Part shown: piece by piece, positions 51,552 through 60,266 of the stretch
How positions within the stretch are numbered: position 1 is the first letter of the stretch
Layout of the letters: each line of letters begins with the position of its first letter
DNA from: Methanosphaerula subterraneus
GTDB lineage: Archaea; Halobacteriota; Methanomicrobia; Methanomicrobiales; Methanospirillaceae
NCBI RefSeq assembly: GCF_052055875.1
Contig: NZ_CP170508.1
Coordinates: forward strand, 1,054,001 to 1,118,000
Reading direction: 5' to 3'
DNA length: 64,000 bases
Program-made: the position numbers and the translations under genes
Notes under the pieces: generated by a model
The model's database searches: none
What the model was told of the DNA's origin: nothing
The model's input: the letters and a program-made list of their open reading frames with translations, nothing else

Positions 51552-53054
51552 TTATTCTCCGGATTCTGAATCGTATGGTGCCTTTCTCAGTCCTTTGCAC
51601 AATGAGTAATGAGTACCCTTTCCGGTTACTCCTTTCTTTTCAAGGATACCTTTACCAATGAGATCCTTCAAGTCACGCACTGCAGTCTGTCGTGAAATCT
51701 CCGCACGGTTCGAATAATCAGTACTGTTCACACGTCCTGAATCTTTCGCTAATTGAATAGCAATTCTTTGTCGGGTAGTGATCTCCAGCTTTGTCATAAC
51801 TTCATCAGTCAGCCAGTCGCGCCAGAGTGTAACAACAAAATCGCTACCACTTTGAGAAAAATCCGGCGCCGGTAGCCCAGCGCCCTTACATCCAGCAATC
51901 ATCTGGAGAGTTCCGTATCCGATTTTTTCGATATAGTGCGAGAGAAATAACGCATTCGCAATCCGGAGATTACGGGGCCGGGAGTTATGAGTTATTTTCA
52001 GGTTTTCAAAGGTAAGGTCCGGAGGAAGCTCGCCTGGATTTCTGATCTCGATACGATCAGAAAAAACATAGATCTGAATGCTCGCCGAAGATGTATAATC
52101 CCGGTGAGCAATGGCGTTGACAATGGCTTCATTGATTACTTCTTTGGGAATCTCGTAATTGGTTTCACTGGCCGGGGTTTCATCACGGGCCGGGACATAA
52201 CGATTAAGTTTTGAAAGAACGAAATCGGTTGCTTTGTCAACCTGTTCGAAAACAGTTCCAGTGAAAACCTGATGCGAAGGAATTGGCTTTGCGATAACCG
52301 AACCATGAAGATGAAGGCAATTAACTTCCGCAGTTGGCAGAAATTTTTGGGGATCTGACCCAAAGAGGAGAACCGCTGCATTGGTCGGTTGTGTCCCATC
52401 GAGCAGCTCGAGATGTCGCAGAACCAATTCTGGAGGAGCATCTACCTGGAGAGGGAAATGCCGTTCTTTTCTTGCAACGGCAACGAACCACTCAATTATT
52501 TCATAGGATAGATCCTTTAATGTCGATCCGGGGCAGGCGGATTCATCGAATGGTGTACTGGGAATTATTTTGCTATCACACAGAAATTGAACTAAAGCAT
52601 TAAACAATTCTTCTTTCAATTCATCTGTATTGATGAAACGTTTTCGCACAACATGAGGTGTTGCCCGGTCGATGAGATTCTGCATCTTCGGATGACGCTC
52701 GACATCATCCTTCCCCTTAACAAAAATTAACCGGTATTTACTTTTCTCTGTTGCCCGTTCAAATTCAAGTTCAGTGGGAGAAACACCCTGGTTGTTCTCC
52801 GAGCCATATTCATTACCAAAAATCCCCAGATATATCGAGCATCCATCGACTTCATTCAAATATAATTCGTCCGGTTTACAATCACGTGCTGGGAGATCTT
52901 CAAAGAGAAATGTATCAAAGTAAAGCCTGAGAAGCGGATTCGTATTAATATAATCACGGACTGCTATCCTCTCCTCATTCAATTCCTTTTGCACACTACT
53001 GACAAATATTCCAATTGTTGTCATTCTCTTGGCAGGGGTTGTTTTCATAGTCAT
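51552..53054 (-). CDS. DUF4062-GHKL ATPase (HATPase_c_4)-winged-helix protein
   Basis: About 500 residues. Residues 12-165 are a DUF4062 domain (IGIFVSSVQKELNEERIAVR, CSIYLGIFGNEYGSENNQGV). The middle resembles the RecG-like/AlbA-associated ATP-binding domain: ANAVLL-type text is NAAVLLFGSDPQKFLP, and the hallmark is EVINEAIVNAIAHRDYTSSA, then IEIRNPGELPPDLTFENL. The C-terminal ~90 residues form a winged helix (AEISRQTAVRDLKDLIGKGI). It may be a regulator that couples a small signal to DNA binding, with DUF4062 as effector. The start could also be the ATG at 53024. It is a single gene. Confidence 0.85.
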   Translation of the reverse strand: MTMKTTPAKRMTTIGIFVSSVQKELNEERIAVRDYINTNPLLRLYFDTFLFEDLPARDCKPDELYLNEVDGCSIYLGIFGNEYGSENNQGVSPTELEFERATEKSKYRLIFVKGKDDVERHPKMQNLIDRATPHVVRKRFINTDELKEELFNALVQFLCDSKIIPSTPFDESACPGSTLKDLSYEIIEWFVAVARKERHFPLQVDAPPELVLRHLELLDGTQPTNAAVLLFGSDPQKFLPTAEVNCLHLHGSVIAKPIPSHQVFTGTVFEQVDKATDFVLSKLNRYVPARDETPASETNYEIPKEVINEAIVNAIAHRDYTSSASIQIYVFSDRIEIRNPGELPPDLTFENLKITHNSRPRNLRIANALFLSHYIEKIGYGTLQMIAGCKGAGLPAPDFSQSGSDFVVTLWRDWLTDEVMTKLEITTRQRIAIQLAKDSGRVNSTDYSNRAEISRQTAVRDLKDLIGKGILEKKGVTGKGTHYSLCKGLRKAPYDSESGE

Positions 53055-53581
53055 AATTGTGATTGTAATGATTCTACAGGACGATCTTGTTCGATAATCC
53101 TTCAGTCTCTTTCTCCAGATTCTGAATATTCACTCAAATCTCATCAAGTGTCCTCAGCGGCTTGGACTTATAGAAATACTGGATCATGAATAGGATCGGG
53201 TTTCGCAACACAGGATTTGTACATCTTCTTGATCACCGGTTGAGTCTTTTTGTCTTGATGGTGGGTTCTGCCTAGATCACTTTCTGTCGCTGGTTACCAT
53301 CGTTCATCTCTCGCAATAATGCCCATTATCAGTAAAAATTATGATTATCTTCCCTTGAACATGATATCAGTCTTTCCGCAATAAATTCTATCCCACTCTT
53401 ACAATAGCATGACAGAAAGATCGTTTTATTTCACATCATAAAATTTCCATAATGACTGCTGTATCTGCGTTGATTATCACTGCTAGGTGATCACCGGACC
53501 ATCTCGGAATTATTGCGGGGATCTATGACAGGGTAGACATCAGACGCTCAACAATCGTTGTGTCCGAGGCCGGCATCACAA
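53055..53581. other. Stretch without a recognisable gene
   Basis: No motif-bearing frame. The minus strand from 53310 to 53100 has protein-like fragments broken by stops, which could be a decayed gene, but I cannot name it. The promoter of the DUF4062-ATPase gene should lie at its left end. Confidence 0.35.
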
Positions 53582-53870
53582 CCTAATTCCAATTAACCAT
53601 ACTTAACCACCATCGCCGCGTGAACTCTGCCTAACCAGGATTACAGGCGAAACCGAGACGGATAATCCAGAGAAGACGTAGGATAAATAGCCGGCCTCAA
53701 ACCCCTCGGTACCTATCCAAAAAGACCGCCACCCCCTTCCTCTCAACAACCCGGCCGGCCCCTCGCACGACTCGCCGGCATGGCCACCCGTCCGCCACCG
53801 CAAGGATCCGGTCGTTGCCATGCGGTGAAAAATGAGGCGCTGCAGGCCGGCCGTTCCCGCGACGGAGGGC
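53582..53870. repeat. Island repeat, copy D (left part plus GC-rich core)
   Basis: Left part from 53582 (CCTAATTCCAATTAACCATA) matches copy A's left part, including CGCGTGAA and CTGCCTA. The core from 53723 keeps GGCCGGCC, GGCATGGC and GCCATGC, then diverges after about 53860. It is followed after about 150 bases by the second repeat block. A fragment of the core's left end recurs at 54500-54535. Confidence 0.85.
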
Positions 53871-54024
53871 GACAGCCGACCCGTGCTTCTCGACCGATGC
53901 CGGGCTGTCAGCACGCTGGAGAAATCAATCGGCACCAGGGACGAGGCCGGCGAGGGTGCAAGCCGGCGGCGTGTTGTTTCGTACGCAGGTGACACCCGGG
54001 CGTATCGGTACTGGCGAACCGGCG

Positions 54025-54430
54025 GCCAGGTGGTCCGACTGGGGGGGACAGGGAACCGGCTCACGATCCGCGGTCTAAAATAGTCAGCAGCATCAGCAGC
54101 ATATACGCAGCCTATACGCAGTTTCAACTGCGACCATGAAAACTGATAATCCTGCCTCATCTGCGGAAACGGATGATGTATCATTATGCGTACAGAGAGA
54201 AGGATCCTTATACGCAGCAGAAATGAAGTGCACGCACCCCGCACCCCCACAGGAGTAGAGTGCGTGTGCGGGTGTGTGCTCCGGGAAAAACTGCTGACTA
54301 AAATAAAATACTTGTATAAACCTCCGGATTTAGAAACCAGGCCGGCATTACCCCCCGATAGTCAGCAGCAAAAACTGCAAAGATGCTGCGACCACCTGCT
54401 GATACTGCTGAGATGCAGGGGTCACCATCC
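54025..54430 (+). repeat. Second repeat block R2, copy 1 (with degraded ORF start)
   Basis: About 400 bases shared with 59050-59435. It starts CCAGGTGGTCCGACTGGG, has clusters of CAGCAG/CTGCTG, and contains an ATG at 54136 that begins a frame (MKTDNPASSAETDDVSLCVQ, then REGSLYAA) ending at a TAG at 54256 after 40 residues. The other copy reads TGG at the same place. An 8-base indel follows. This looks like the 5' end of a gene that is decaying. The gap 54431-54691 carries a piece of the GC-rich core and nothing else I recognise. Confidence 0.8.
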
Positions 54431-54691
54431 GATTACACAAAAAAACACCTGGCTCGCGTCCCCTAAACCGCCGGCCCCAAATCCTCAGGTACACGGTGGC
54501 GAAGACCGCCACCCCCTCCCTCACAACTCAGGTTCTCCGTTTCAGTTCCTTGTTGATCCTTTCCATGACATCCTTGGTTCGAATCCTTTAGTGGTGTTTT
54601 TTTCCGAGACTGCCAAGTAATTCAGGAATTTTTGGAGGAATCACTCGAAGGTATTGATAGATCTCCGGTATCCCCTGAATTTTGTTAATCT

Positions 54692-56359
54692 CTATAGGGT
54701 GTTGAAGAGTGTAACGATGTCCGCGAAGTCGATCTGGCTGTTCCCGTTGAAGTCGAAGCTGGCGACCGGCTCGTTATCTGCGATCCAGTCCATCTGGTTG
54801 AAGTAGAGCACGACGTCAGCGAAGTCGAGCTGGCCATTGCCATTTACGTCATTATATCTCCCATCGCCGTTCAGATCACCCGGTACACCGGAGCCACCCG
54901 GCACGAGCACGACCTCAGGAACCTGTGTCGCCTTAGCAAGCGGAAGCTGATCGATATCACCGAGATAGACTGCATAAGGCTGGTCGCAGATTCCATCTCC
55001 ATCGCTGTCGAGGTGTGTTTCAGACCAACCATTTCCTGATGGGGATGCCCAGTAATTACCACCAATAAATCCTCCTCCGAGGATATTCGGTCCAGCGGTT
55101 TTCGCCACGTTCCACGTATTTCCGATGAAATCGCCCTGGAATTTCACATTATTTTGGTTGCCAAAAATGTTATTATATATTTTATTTCCGTTGCTATTTT
55201 TAAAACAGATACCATAGGCGCCATTATTTATTATACGGTTACGTACTGCAGTGACATATACCTCCTCAATATTAATCCCCCCACCGGAATTATTTTCAAT
55301 CCGATTATTGATGATATTGACATTATTTTGAGGTTGTATAATATAGGGTTCTCCCACCTTGATCCCTATCCCCTTATTGTTCAATATAGAATTATTCTCA
55401 ATATTCCCCACTCCAACAGGAAAACTGATGGCTGATGATCCGGAAGTCCCGGAGATTGTGTTGTCCCTTATCTCCATTCGATAGTCTGAATTGATGAATT
55501 GAATCCCTTTAACAGGACCGTTTAAAATAATATTCCCTATGATCTGGTTTGAAAATTGAGAATATATCGCACATCCATCGTAAAAGGTCTCTGAGGTACC
55601 ATAATATCCTCTATTATCCTTCAATGTATTATTTTTAACAATTGATCCTGATCCATATATACAAATTCCATTCGTATATCCAGTAAGGGTATTATTAATT
55701 ATTGTATTTGGGTATGTAGGATATGTATCAAAATCAGTAAGATCAATACTTGTAAAAATTCCCCCAAGCCCATATACTGAATAACCACCGTCTTCCTGAA
55801 CGTCGAGAGTATTTTCATTAATCCGGTTTTGCACACCAAATATATATACACCTATATTCGGTCCTACTCCTCTGACACCAGTGATATGGTTATTAAAAAT
55901 ATTATTGTTATCAGATAAATTTATGGAAATACCGGTTCCTCCGTTCCGGCTAGTAATTTCAGGTGAAATTTTACCGTTATTGATGACAACATTGTTGTGT
56001 ATTTCCGAGTTATCGACATTCTCGAATAGAATACCATCGAGATATTTACTTACTTGACAGTTTTTTACCGTAATATTATTCAGTTTCCCCCCCGTTGTAC
56101 TTCTGACGCGTATTCCAGCGACGTTTCCCTGTGCAAACTCGTCTCCGGTGATGGTAAACCCTCTTCCATCCAAAATAACATCCGAACAGCGGACCTCGAT
56201 CGCGGTTGTTCCAATATCAGTAAGATCATTCTGGAGTTCGTACGTCCCAGGTTGCGTGATCCATACAGGATTGGTGATGGGGGTTGCCGAACCGGCGGAG
56301 GATACTGAAACAAGGCAACATCCGATAAATAGTAAAAGAAATAAATTTTTCAACAGCAT
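54692..56359 (-). CDS. Secreted right-handed beta-helix protein with C-terminal dockerin
   Basis: A 555-residue exported protein. A signal peptide (LLKNLFLLLFIGCCLVSVSS) comes first. Residues 45-430 are many parallel beta-helix (NosD/PbH1) turns of about 22 residues, recognisable from repeats such as NNIFNNHITGVRG and GNIENNSILNNKGIGIKV, rich in Asn. The C-terminus is a dockerin type I module with two calcium loops (DLNGDGRYND, then DFNGNSQIDFADIVTLF). Dockerins bind cohesin modules, so it may attach to a surface complex; no cohesin gene is in the window. A TATA-like AAATTTATT lies near 56384-56393 on this strand. Confidence 0.88.
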   Translation of the reverse strand: MLLKNLFLLLFIGCCLVSVSSAGSATPITNPVWITQPGTYELQNDLTDIGTTAIEVRCSDVILDGRGFTITGDEFAQGNVAGIRVRSTTGGKLNNITVKNCQVSKYLDGILFENVDNSEIHNNVVINNGKISPEITSRNGGTGISINLSDNNNIFNNHITGVRGVGPNIGVYIFGVQNRINENTLDVQEDGGYSVYGLGGIFTSIDLTDFDTYPTYPNTIINNTLTGYTNGICIYGSGSIVKNNTLKDNRGYYGTSETFYDGCAIYSQFSNQIIGNIILNGPVKGIQFINSDYRMEIRDNTISGTSGSSAISFPVGVGNIENNSILNNKGIGIKVGEPYIIQPQNNVNIINNRIENNSGGGINIEEVYVTAVRNRIINNGAYGICFKNSNGNKIYNNIFGNQNNVKFQGDFIGNTWNVAKTAGPNILGGGFIGGNYWASPSGNGWSETHLDSDGDGICDQPYAVYLGDIDQLPLAKATQVPEVVLVPGGSGVPGDLNGDGRYNDVNGNGQLDFADVVLYFNQMDWIADNEPVASFDFNGNSQIDFADIVTLFNTL

Positions 56360-56739
56360 GAACCCGGTAATGTATCGAGTCCAAATAAATTTTTCCCATA
56401 ATAATCATCAAATTTTTGAAATTGAGAATACCCAAAAATGATCCCATCCTTTTATCATATCGATAAAACGGTAGTGCCCCAGGATGTAACTGACAATTCA
56501 GTTCAGAAAATCTGAATGAAATTCGTTGAGTAATTGCCCCTGCCATTGCAAAAAAGTCCACATATTGAGACTACTTTCATTACCAGTTGTTTATTGGGTC
56601 ACTACCCAAATTCCTGCCTTTTTTGGCGTACCAGATATCTTTCGGTTGAATGGTAACATCAATGCAATACCCCATCTCCCTCGCCTTCCTGTTTTGTGGC
56701 CATCTCCGCGTCCCCATCGGTTTCTGGGGGATCTCCCGA

Positions 56740-56926
56740 ACCCCCCCGGTCTCTCTTCACAAAGACCGCCACCCCTACCTCCAACAACCCGGCCGGCCCA
56801 TCGCACAACTCGCCGGCATGGCTGCCGTCCGCCAACGCGGATCCGGTCGTGCCATGCGGTGAAAGGAGAGGCCGGCCGTGGCAGGGGGAGAGCCACGGGG
56901 AAGAAGCATGGCGGGCTGGCGCTGGC
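56740..56926. repeat. Island repeat, copy E (GC-rich core)
   Basis: Begins within CCGGTCTCTCTTCACAAAGA, shared with copy A, and continues through GACCGCCACCCCTACCTCCA, GGCCGGCC, GGCATGGC and GCCATGC, ending near GGGCTGGCGCTGGCG. The right half is shortened relative to A and B. The remaining gap 56360-56739 contains the promoter of the beta-helix gene and no gene I can support. Confidence 0.85.
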
Positions 56927-56961
56927 GTAAAAATTGGTGAGGAGAAGGGGTATCAGAACAA

Positions 56962-57747
56962 TTATGCCGTCACCATTCCGCCGGACACCTGTACATAGTT
57001 CAGGAACCGGTCCTTGTTCCCATACAGATTAGAGAACTGCTTCTCGCAGACATCCGTGAACTTCGCAAGCACCCTCCGACTGATCTCTTCCTGGTCCTCA
57101 AAGATACCAATAGACCGGAATTTCAGCCCCCATTTCTCAAACATGAGCAGATTGATCGTTGCATTATTCACCCGGCCGTCATTCGATAACGCAAAAACAA
57201 GAATCGGCCCGGATTCACTTTCGATCATGAAATCCGCAGTATATCTACTGTCAGGATCATGGGTAGGATCATGCCAGTCAACATGGACATGCCCTTTTTG
57301 AATATGTTCCTGAACAAAATCGTGTACATTATCCATGAATGTCGATCGGACACGCTCCCGTGACAGATAGGAGATATCAAAAATTTTGAGCAGAGCCTGA
57401 ACGTAACTGTAGAGGGCATCGCCGTACTGATCGTTGTTTATTGAGAGGATCAGTTCTCCATTGCGATCCTCGACAGAGAATGCAGCGAGGGCATTTGAAA
57501 TAATCTTCTGCCGGCTCCCGCTTCGCAGATATTTCTCGTCCAGATCGTAGGTGAGATGCATGAAGGTATGTCCCTCATCAGAAAGCACCCATCGCCCCTC
57601 CTCCAGTTTCAGAACGATGACGAGATGATCCCCATCTTCAAAGAGGAACGGAGTGAACACCCGGTACCGGTCGACACCTTCGGCTTCCACCCGAACCTGG
57701 TCGCACACTTTCTGCCGGAAATTCTGTGTGATTGTCTGGACTGACAT
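56962..57747 (-). CDS. DUF1828-family protein
   Basis: A 261-residue protein with the N-terminal DUF1828 pattern (YRVFTPFLFEDGDHLVIVLK and GRWVLSDEGHTFMHLTYDLD) and a C-terminal region resembling DUF1829 (ADFMIESESGPILVFALSND, MFEKWGLKFRSIGIFED). The family is found near mobile and defence genes; its activity is not known. The ATG at 57747 sits in a TGATG overlap with the stop of the 47-aa gene upstream and has GGGGGATGA before it, so it is preferred to an ATG 15 bases earlier. Confidence 0.82.
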   Translation of the reverse strand: MSVQTITQNFRQKVCDQVRVEAEGVDRYRVFTPFLFEDGDHLVIVLKLEEGRWVLSDEGHTFMHLTYDLDEKYLRSGSRQKIISNALAAFSVEDRNGELILSINNDQYGDALYSYVQALLKIFDISYLSRERVRSTFMDNVHDFVQEHIQKGHVHVDWHDPTHDPDSRYTADFMIESESGPILVFALSNDGRVNNATINLLMFEKWGLKFRSIGIFEDQEEISRRVLAKFTDVCEKQFSNLYGNKDRFLNYVQVSGGMVTA

Positions 57748-57890
57748 CAGTTCATCCCCCATTGTGAAAGGCTACGATCTTTCGTCGAGTTCACAAACCC
57801 GCAGTCTTCCAGCATACATTCGATCGCACCGTGATAATCCGCATACCGATTCGTCTCCTCAGCATAGGTATCTTCACGTGCTTTCATCAT
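57747..57890 (-). CDS. 47-residue protein between the lipid kinase and DUF1828 genes
   Basis: Reading the minus strand from ATG 57890 gives MMKAREDTYAEETNRYADYH, then GAIECMLEDCGFVNSTKDRS, ending LSQWGMN. The first codons overlap the end of the lipid kinase gene by 17 bases, and the stop shares a base with the DUF1828 start (TGATG). The composition is that of a small folded helical protein, not random sequence. I do not recognise it. Its place suggests a partner of the DUF1828 protein, such as an antitoxin or adaptor; that is inference. Confidence 0.6.
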   Translation of the reverse strand: MMKAREDTYAEETNRYADYHGAIECMLEDCGFVNSTKDRSLSQWGMN

Positions 57891-58815
57891 AGTCATGGAA
57901 CGAGTCCGGGGCCATGATCTTCACTGCTGCGGGATCGATGGTCACCCGGATCGGTGTCCTGATGGTCTTTTCATCTCCGATAATTGCGTATCTGGGCGGT
58001 TCGGTCTCGATAATGGTTGATTCTGTTGTGTATAACCGGGATTCCGGATAGGTCAGGTGACGTCCAAAATAGAAGCCGAACCAGAACTTCAGCCCCTGCC
58101 ATCTGCTCAGGGAGTCCATCAGATAGATGCTCAGGGTTCCGTTGTCGACATGGTCATCCGGGCAAAATTTACGGGTTCCATAAAAACTGCCGTTCGCCAT
58201 GATCAACACCTGCCTGGTATAGATCACCTTCGTCTCTGTCTCCATGTTGATGGTGCACCTGAAGAGGCGCTGTGAGATCAGATATTTTATTTCATACAGA
58301 AAGTAGGTTACAATCCCGAGGTACCGTTTCATGAAGTCCGGAGTGGCCGTTATGGTCTCCCGTGAGAATCCGACCGATGCCACGTTGATGAAGTACTGAT
58401 CGTTGATCATCGCGATATCCGCCTCCACCATCTTTCCCTGCACGATGGCGTCGACCGCCCCTTCCAGGTTCATCGGGATGCCCATGGACCTGGCAAAGTT
58501 ATTTGCGGTCCCCAGGGGCAGGAGCCCGAGGACCAGATCCCGGTGAACAAAGAGGTCGATGACCGTATTGAAGGTTCCATCACCACCTCCCACGATGATG
58601 AGGGTGTGGCCCTCTTCGATCACCTGACGGAGAATCTCTTTGAGCTGTTCGGGCTTTCTGATCGGATAGGATGCAACAACATCGATGCCTCCGGATTGCA
58701 GGAGGTCCTGGGCTCTCTGGAAGAGTTTCTCACCCTTCCTTGACCGGGTGTTGACGATCAACACCGCCTCCCTCTTCTGTTGTATGATGCCGGCGAGCTC
58801 CTGTTTACTTTTCAT
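57874..58815 (-). CDS. Diacylglycerol/lipid kinase (DgkB/YegS family)
   Basis: Phosphorylates a lipid alcohol with ATP. A 313-residue protein with the catalytic-domain motifs AVLIVNTRSRKGEKLFQRA, TLIIVGGGDGTFNTVIDLF and GLLPLGTANNFARSMGIP, and the C-terminal beta-sandwich including IETEPPRYAIIGDEK. The usual length is about 300. The ATG at 58815 is preferred over a GTG 18 bases upstream. It is the first gene of a three-gene minus-strand operon. The substrate in an archaeon with ether lipids is not obvious; archaetidyl-type lipids or long-chain bases are possible. Confidence 0.88.
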   Translation of the reverse strand: MKSKQELAGIIQQKREAVLIVNTRSRKGEKLFQRAQDLLQSGGIDVVASYPIRKPEQLKEILRQVIEEGHTLIIVGGGDGTFNTVIDLFVHRDLVLGLLPLGTANNFARSMGIPMNLEGAVDAIVQGKMVEADIAMINDQYFINVASVGFSRETITATPDFMKRYLGIVTYFLYEIKYLISQRLFRCTINMETETKVIYTRQVLIMANGSFYGTRKFCPDDHVDNGTLSIYLMDSLSRWQGLKFWFGFYFGRHLTYPESRLYTTESTIIETEPPRYAIIGDEKTIRTPIRVTIDPAAVKIMAPDSFHDYDEST

Positions 58816-58975
58816 ATCATCTTCCCGGACCACAGGCCTTCTTCATCAGGAGAAGAGAGCCATGATAGTATCCATAGGCCTCTTCTCCAAAAAATATAGC
58901 GTATCTGATCGCCCGTGTGCAATCCTCCAGGTGTTCATGTAGTCGCCTGCAGAACCCGGGATCACACACTATCAC

Positions 58976-59055
58976 TCCTTCCTCCCACAACCCGGCCGGC
59001 CCCTCGCTCGATTCGCCGGCATGGCCGCCATCCGCCGATGCACGATCCAGCGGTC
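58976..59055. repeat. Island repeat, copy F (partial GC-rich core)
   Basis: Begins CCTTCCTCCCACAACCCGGC and keeps GGCCGGCC and GGCATGGC, but after about 59040 it passes directly into the R2 block, so the right half of the hairpin is missing. Confidence 0.8.
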
Positions 59056-59435
59056 AGGTGGTCAGGCTGGGCGAGCCCGGAGGCAGGGAACTGGATCACG
59101 ATCTGCGATCAAACACTTGTCAGCAGCTTCAGCAGCCTAAACGCAGTTTCAACTGCGACCATGAAAAACTATAATCCTACCCCGTCTACAGAAACGGATG
59201 ATAAATCATTATGCGTACAGAGAGAAGGCTCGTTAAACGCACCAGAAACAGAGAGCACGCATCCCACACCCTCACAGGGGTGGAGTGCGTGTGTGCTCCA
59301 GAAAAAACTGCGGACTAAAATAAATACTAGTATCCACCACCCGATTCTGAAACCCTACCGGCAATCACCTCCAATAGTCAGCAGCAAAACTGCAAAGATG
59401 CTGCGACCACCTGCTGATATACGGTGGTCACATGT
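59050..59435 (+). repeat. Second repeat block R2, copy 2 (with 95-codon open frame)
   Basis: Matches 54025-54430 over about 400 bases. The ATG at 59161 begins a frame of 95 codons to 59448 (MKNYNPTPSTETDDKSLCVQ, REGSLNAPETESTHPTP) that is intact here but broken in copy 1. It has no family match I can name, and its 3' half is unlike a folded protein. The flanks carry the GTCAGCAGC ... CTGCGACCA motif twice, once at each end. The rest of the 58834-59510 gap holds only copy F. Confidence 0.75.
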
Positions 59436-59510
59436 CCGGCAGCGGTGAACCATCAAGAACAGAACGATAGAAAAATAGTCATCTTATTTCTGATACAGGC
59501 CATTTTCTTA

Positions 59511-60260
59511 TTACATAATTTCACTGCCGTCAACACCCAATATTTGGCCACTAACATAATCTCCGAGGTTAGAACTTAAAAACAATATTGATTTAGCGAC
59601 ATCATCAGGTTTTCCGATTCTACCCAGAGAAATATTTCGGAGGATATCTTGTTTTACGTCCTCTTTTACTTTTTTTGTCAGATCCGTATCAATAAATCCA
59701 GGAGCAATCGCGTTAACACAAATACCATAATATCCCAATTCTTTCGCGGCTGATTTGGTCAGGCCGATAATAAATGATTTACTTGCAGAATATGCCACAT
59801 ATCCCTTAGTTCCATTTACGCCAACAAGGGAGGACATGTTTATTATTTTTCCTGATTTCTGTTTTATCATCATCTTTGTCGCGTATTGCATACATAGGAA
59901 TGTACCCATACAATTGATTCGGAATAATTCCTCCAATTCTTCAGGCATGGTCATCATTAACAAGTTATTTTTCATTATGCCAGCGTTATTTACGAGAATG
60001 TCGAGTCGCTCATATTTTTCTTTTATGATCCGGAACATATCTTTAAGTTCACTCCCATTGGATATGTTCGCCTTAATCATCATTGCTCTTAAACCTCTAT
60101 TTTCGATACTTTCAACTAATTCCTCAGCTTCTTTTTCACTTTGATAATAATTTATAATTACTATTGCATGGTTTTCCGCAGCTAATATCGCAGTAGCTTT
60201 ACCTATACCCCTACTAGCACCCGTAATCAGCATCACTTTATCTTTTAGCATAATATTCAT
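59511..60260 (-). CDS. SDR-family oxidoreductase, 3-oxoacyl-ACP reductase-like
   Basis: A 249-residue short-chain dehydrogenase. VMLITGASRGIGKATAILAA is the NAD(P)-binding motif, LDILVNNAGIM the NNAG motif, and NMSSLVGVNGTKGYVAYSAS followed by Lys the catalytic Ser-Tyr-Lys. The sequence is closest to FabG-type reductases. The gene lies six bases after the LuxC-like gene, the last of the operon, so it may reduce a keto group on the acyl chain or substrate of that pathway. AT-rich composition. Confidence 0.88.
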   Translation of the reverse strand: MNIMLKDKVMLITGASRGIGKATAILAAENHAIVIINYYQSEKEAEELVESIENRGLRAMMIKANISNGSELKDMFRIIKEKYERLDILVNNAGIMKNNLLMMTMPEELEELFRINCMGTFLCMQYATKMMIKQKSGKIINMSSLVGVNGTKGYVAYSASKSFIIGLTKSAAKELGYYGICVNAIAPGFIDTDLTKKVKEDVKQDILRNISLGRIGKPDDVAKSILFLSSNLGDYVSGQILGVDGSEIM

Positions 60261-60266
60261 CCAATC

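Noticed and set aside
54576..54586. GGTTCGAATCC, like a tRNA T-loop
   Set aside because: The flanking bases do not form a T-stem beyond two pairs, and no acceptor, D or anticodon arms are present upstream.
46803..59055. CRISPR array from the evenly scattered repeats
   Set aside because: The repeats are 150-300 bases long and kilobases apart, and no cas genes are present.
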